Source: JBBATK01 sp044228685 (GTDB lineage: Bacteria > Bacteroidota > Ignavibacteria > Kapaibacteriales > NICIL-2). Taken from it: 64,000 nt of DNA. Numbering within the stretch: position 1 is the stretch's first letter; every line of letters starts with the position of its first letter. This document shows, piece by piece, positions 62,966 through 64,000 of the stretch. Both the position numbers and the translations under genes were made by a program. The notes under the pieces were generated by a model, which ran no database searches, was not told the origin of the DNA, and worked only from the letters and a program-made list of their open reading frames with translations. The DNA lies in contig JBGAUL010000015.1 of the NCBI GenBank assembly GCA_044228685.1, forward strand, positions 1 through 64,000, given 5' to 3'.

Positions 62966-64000
62966 TCAGCGCACGACGGCGATCTTCTCTCTGCGTGTCA
63001 CTCCGTGCTCATCACTCATATTCGACCAATAGTTGCCGCTCGCGACGTACATACCGTTATCATCTTTGCCATCCCAATACAAACGAAATCTACCGGCTTG
63101 GACATCGCTGTTGCTGAGAAGATGACGTACGGTATGACCAAGCTCATCAGCAATCTCGACACTGAGTCGTTGCGGAGTATCTACGCTGAGCTCAATAGTC
63201 GTTGTGGAACTCATCGGATTGGGAAAAATCAATTCATCAGCATAATCTGCATTCCACAGAATAGGTACGCCGGTAGAGAGTGAGTCGTAGCAATTCACGC
63301 GCTTAATCGTGTAGCTCGCCGCGATGTCTTTGTTGTGCCGAGTGGCATTTTCATTTTTTGGCAAATAAGCCCGAACATATTCTACATTAACGGCTTCAGG
63401 TTGAACGCTGACGCGTAAATGACCGGAGTTAGGAAGAATTACACCTTCCTTATATCCATACTCCGCAGCTTGCGCGGCACTCTGGAAGTTGGCAAGACTT
63501 GGTTGCGGAGTTTCTTGATAGATCAGACAATCTTTCTGTTGCTGACCGAAAAAGTGATCATGACCGTGAAAGAAAATCGTCACGCGATTTTCAGCCAACA
63601 AATCCTTAATCGGCTTGTACCAACCTGGACGATTCTGCGTAAAACCTGGTGTGCCATCGAGATTATCGCCTCCCCATTCATAGTAGCGTGAAAACTCAAC
63701 GCCTCCACGTCCGTTCGGATCACCACCAACGAGCTGGTGCGCAAAGACAAAAGTGTAGCGCGCTGTTTTATGCTCCAAGGTCGTTCTCAACCAATCATAC
63801 TGCTTCTTGCCCAGAGTCCAACGCCATCCATGCAGTGAATCCGGTTTGCTTGCCGTAAACCAGTAGGGATCCAGTACGATAAAGAGTGCATCGCCCCATT
63901 GAAAACTGTAGTAACTCTCGCGACGGCCCACGAATTCATAAGAGCTCGTGTCACCGCTATAAAACGCTCCTGCTTGCGGATTCGGAAAAAAGGTTTTTCG
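62966..64000 (-). CDS. Metallophosphoesterase with FlgD-like/T9SS-type C-terminus (5' end beyond the window)
   Basis: The frame reaches the right edge, with 345 codons visible and the true N-terminus missing. The segment begins RKTFFPNPQAGAFYSGDTSS and continues with SYYSFQWGDALFIVLDPYWF, TFVFAHQLVGGDPNGRGGVE and IFFHGHDHFFGQQ, matching calcineurin-like phosphoesterases in which the final GHDH is a metal-binding motif; the first metal motifs lie outside. The C-terminus (LIFPNPMSSTTTIELSVDTP, LYWDGKDDNGMYVASGNYW, ending KIAVVR) is a FlgD-like Ig/T9SS type sorting domain. It probably acts on phosphate esters outside the cell. Confidence 0.85.
   Translation of the reverse strand, partial: RKTFFPNPQAGAFYSGDTSSYEFVGRRESYYSFQWGDALFIVLDPYWFTASKPDSLHGWRWTLGKKQYDWLRTTLEHKTARYTFVFAHQLVGGDPNGRGGVEFSRYYEWGGDNLDGTPGFTQNRPGWYKPIKDLLAENRVTIFFHGHDHFFGQQQKDCLIYQETPQPSLANFQSAAQAAEYGYKEGVILPNSGHLRVSVQPEAVNVEYVRAYLPKNENATRHNKDIAASYTIKRVNCYDSLSTGVPILWNADYADELIFPNPMSSTTTIELSVDTPQRLSVEIADELGHTVRHLLSNSDVQAGRFRLYWDGKDDNGMYVASGNYWSNMSDEHGVTRREKIAVVR

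Overview
The window looks like chromosome of a member of the Bacteroidota/Chlorobi (FCB) group, most plausibly a Kapabacteria/Ignavibacteria-like lineage. The evidence is several secreted proteins ending in type IX secretion (Por/T9SS) sorting domains (5905-10785, 34045-35589, 57969-60209 and the truncated gene at 62966-64000), BACON, PKD and LamG domains, many small outer-membrane beta-barrel proteins, and a ClpC-type ATPase. The lineage is inferred from family content only; no rRNA, tRNA or phylogenetic marker comparison was possible. No tRNA, rRNA, CRISPR array, prophage or complete insertion sequence was found.

Layout. 1-1488 is a REP/RAYT locus: a REP-associated tyrosine transposase flanked by oppositely oriented arrays of a GTAG-headed palindrome (3 copies on one side, 6 on the other). 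1489-5814 holds mraY coupled to a small exported protein, then clpC with a strong terminator. 5905-10785 is a giant surface protein with kelch-like, PKD and CxxC-bearing Ig-like repeats. 11256-16257 holds a methyltransferase and three tandem LamG proteins. 16272-24868 holds a PD40/OmpA-like lipoprotein, a TauE/SafE permease, an LspA-GrpB fusion, a PolX with a degenerate polymerase centre, a desaturase with a long amphipathic tail, and a PrsW protease. 24912-33643 is mostly minus-strand housekeeping and envelope genes: beta-barrel, enolase, pterin dehydratase, thioredoxin, papain-like protease, GT9, beta-barrel, GT2 and a class V aminotransferase.

34045-41300 holds a T9SS protein, a coiled-coil lipoprotein, YceI, Dps, a beta-barrel, a Tat-exported phosphatase and a TonB-domain protein. 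41430-43049 is a Tat-type amidase. 43190-43916 is a second REP cluster in alternating (BIME-like) orientation followed by two 88-bp nested hairpin repeats. 43978-56195 is a long minus-strand block: C39-peptidase ABC exporter, TPR membrane protein, GNAT, O-methyltransferase, subclass-A2-like class A beta-lactamase, two paralogous barrels and a regulatory-domain protein with a cysteine-rich N-terminus. 56588-60209 contains a perfect 27-bp palindrome, a VOC protein and a redoxin/multicopper-oxidase pair. The right end holds a BNR/Ycf48-like lipoprotein, an F420-reductase-like oxidoreductase and a truncated metallophosphoesterase.

The dominant theme is the cell envelope: lipid carrier and glycan work (MraY, GT9, GT2, TMTC-like protein), export and processing (LspA, T9SS clients, Tat clients, C39 ABC, PrsW) and surface adhesion-type repeats. 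The most distinctive features are the REP/RAYT system with loop-variable REPs, the LspA-GrpB fusion, the PolX with lost polymerase carboxylates and the desaturase with an apolipoprotein/LEA-like tail.
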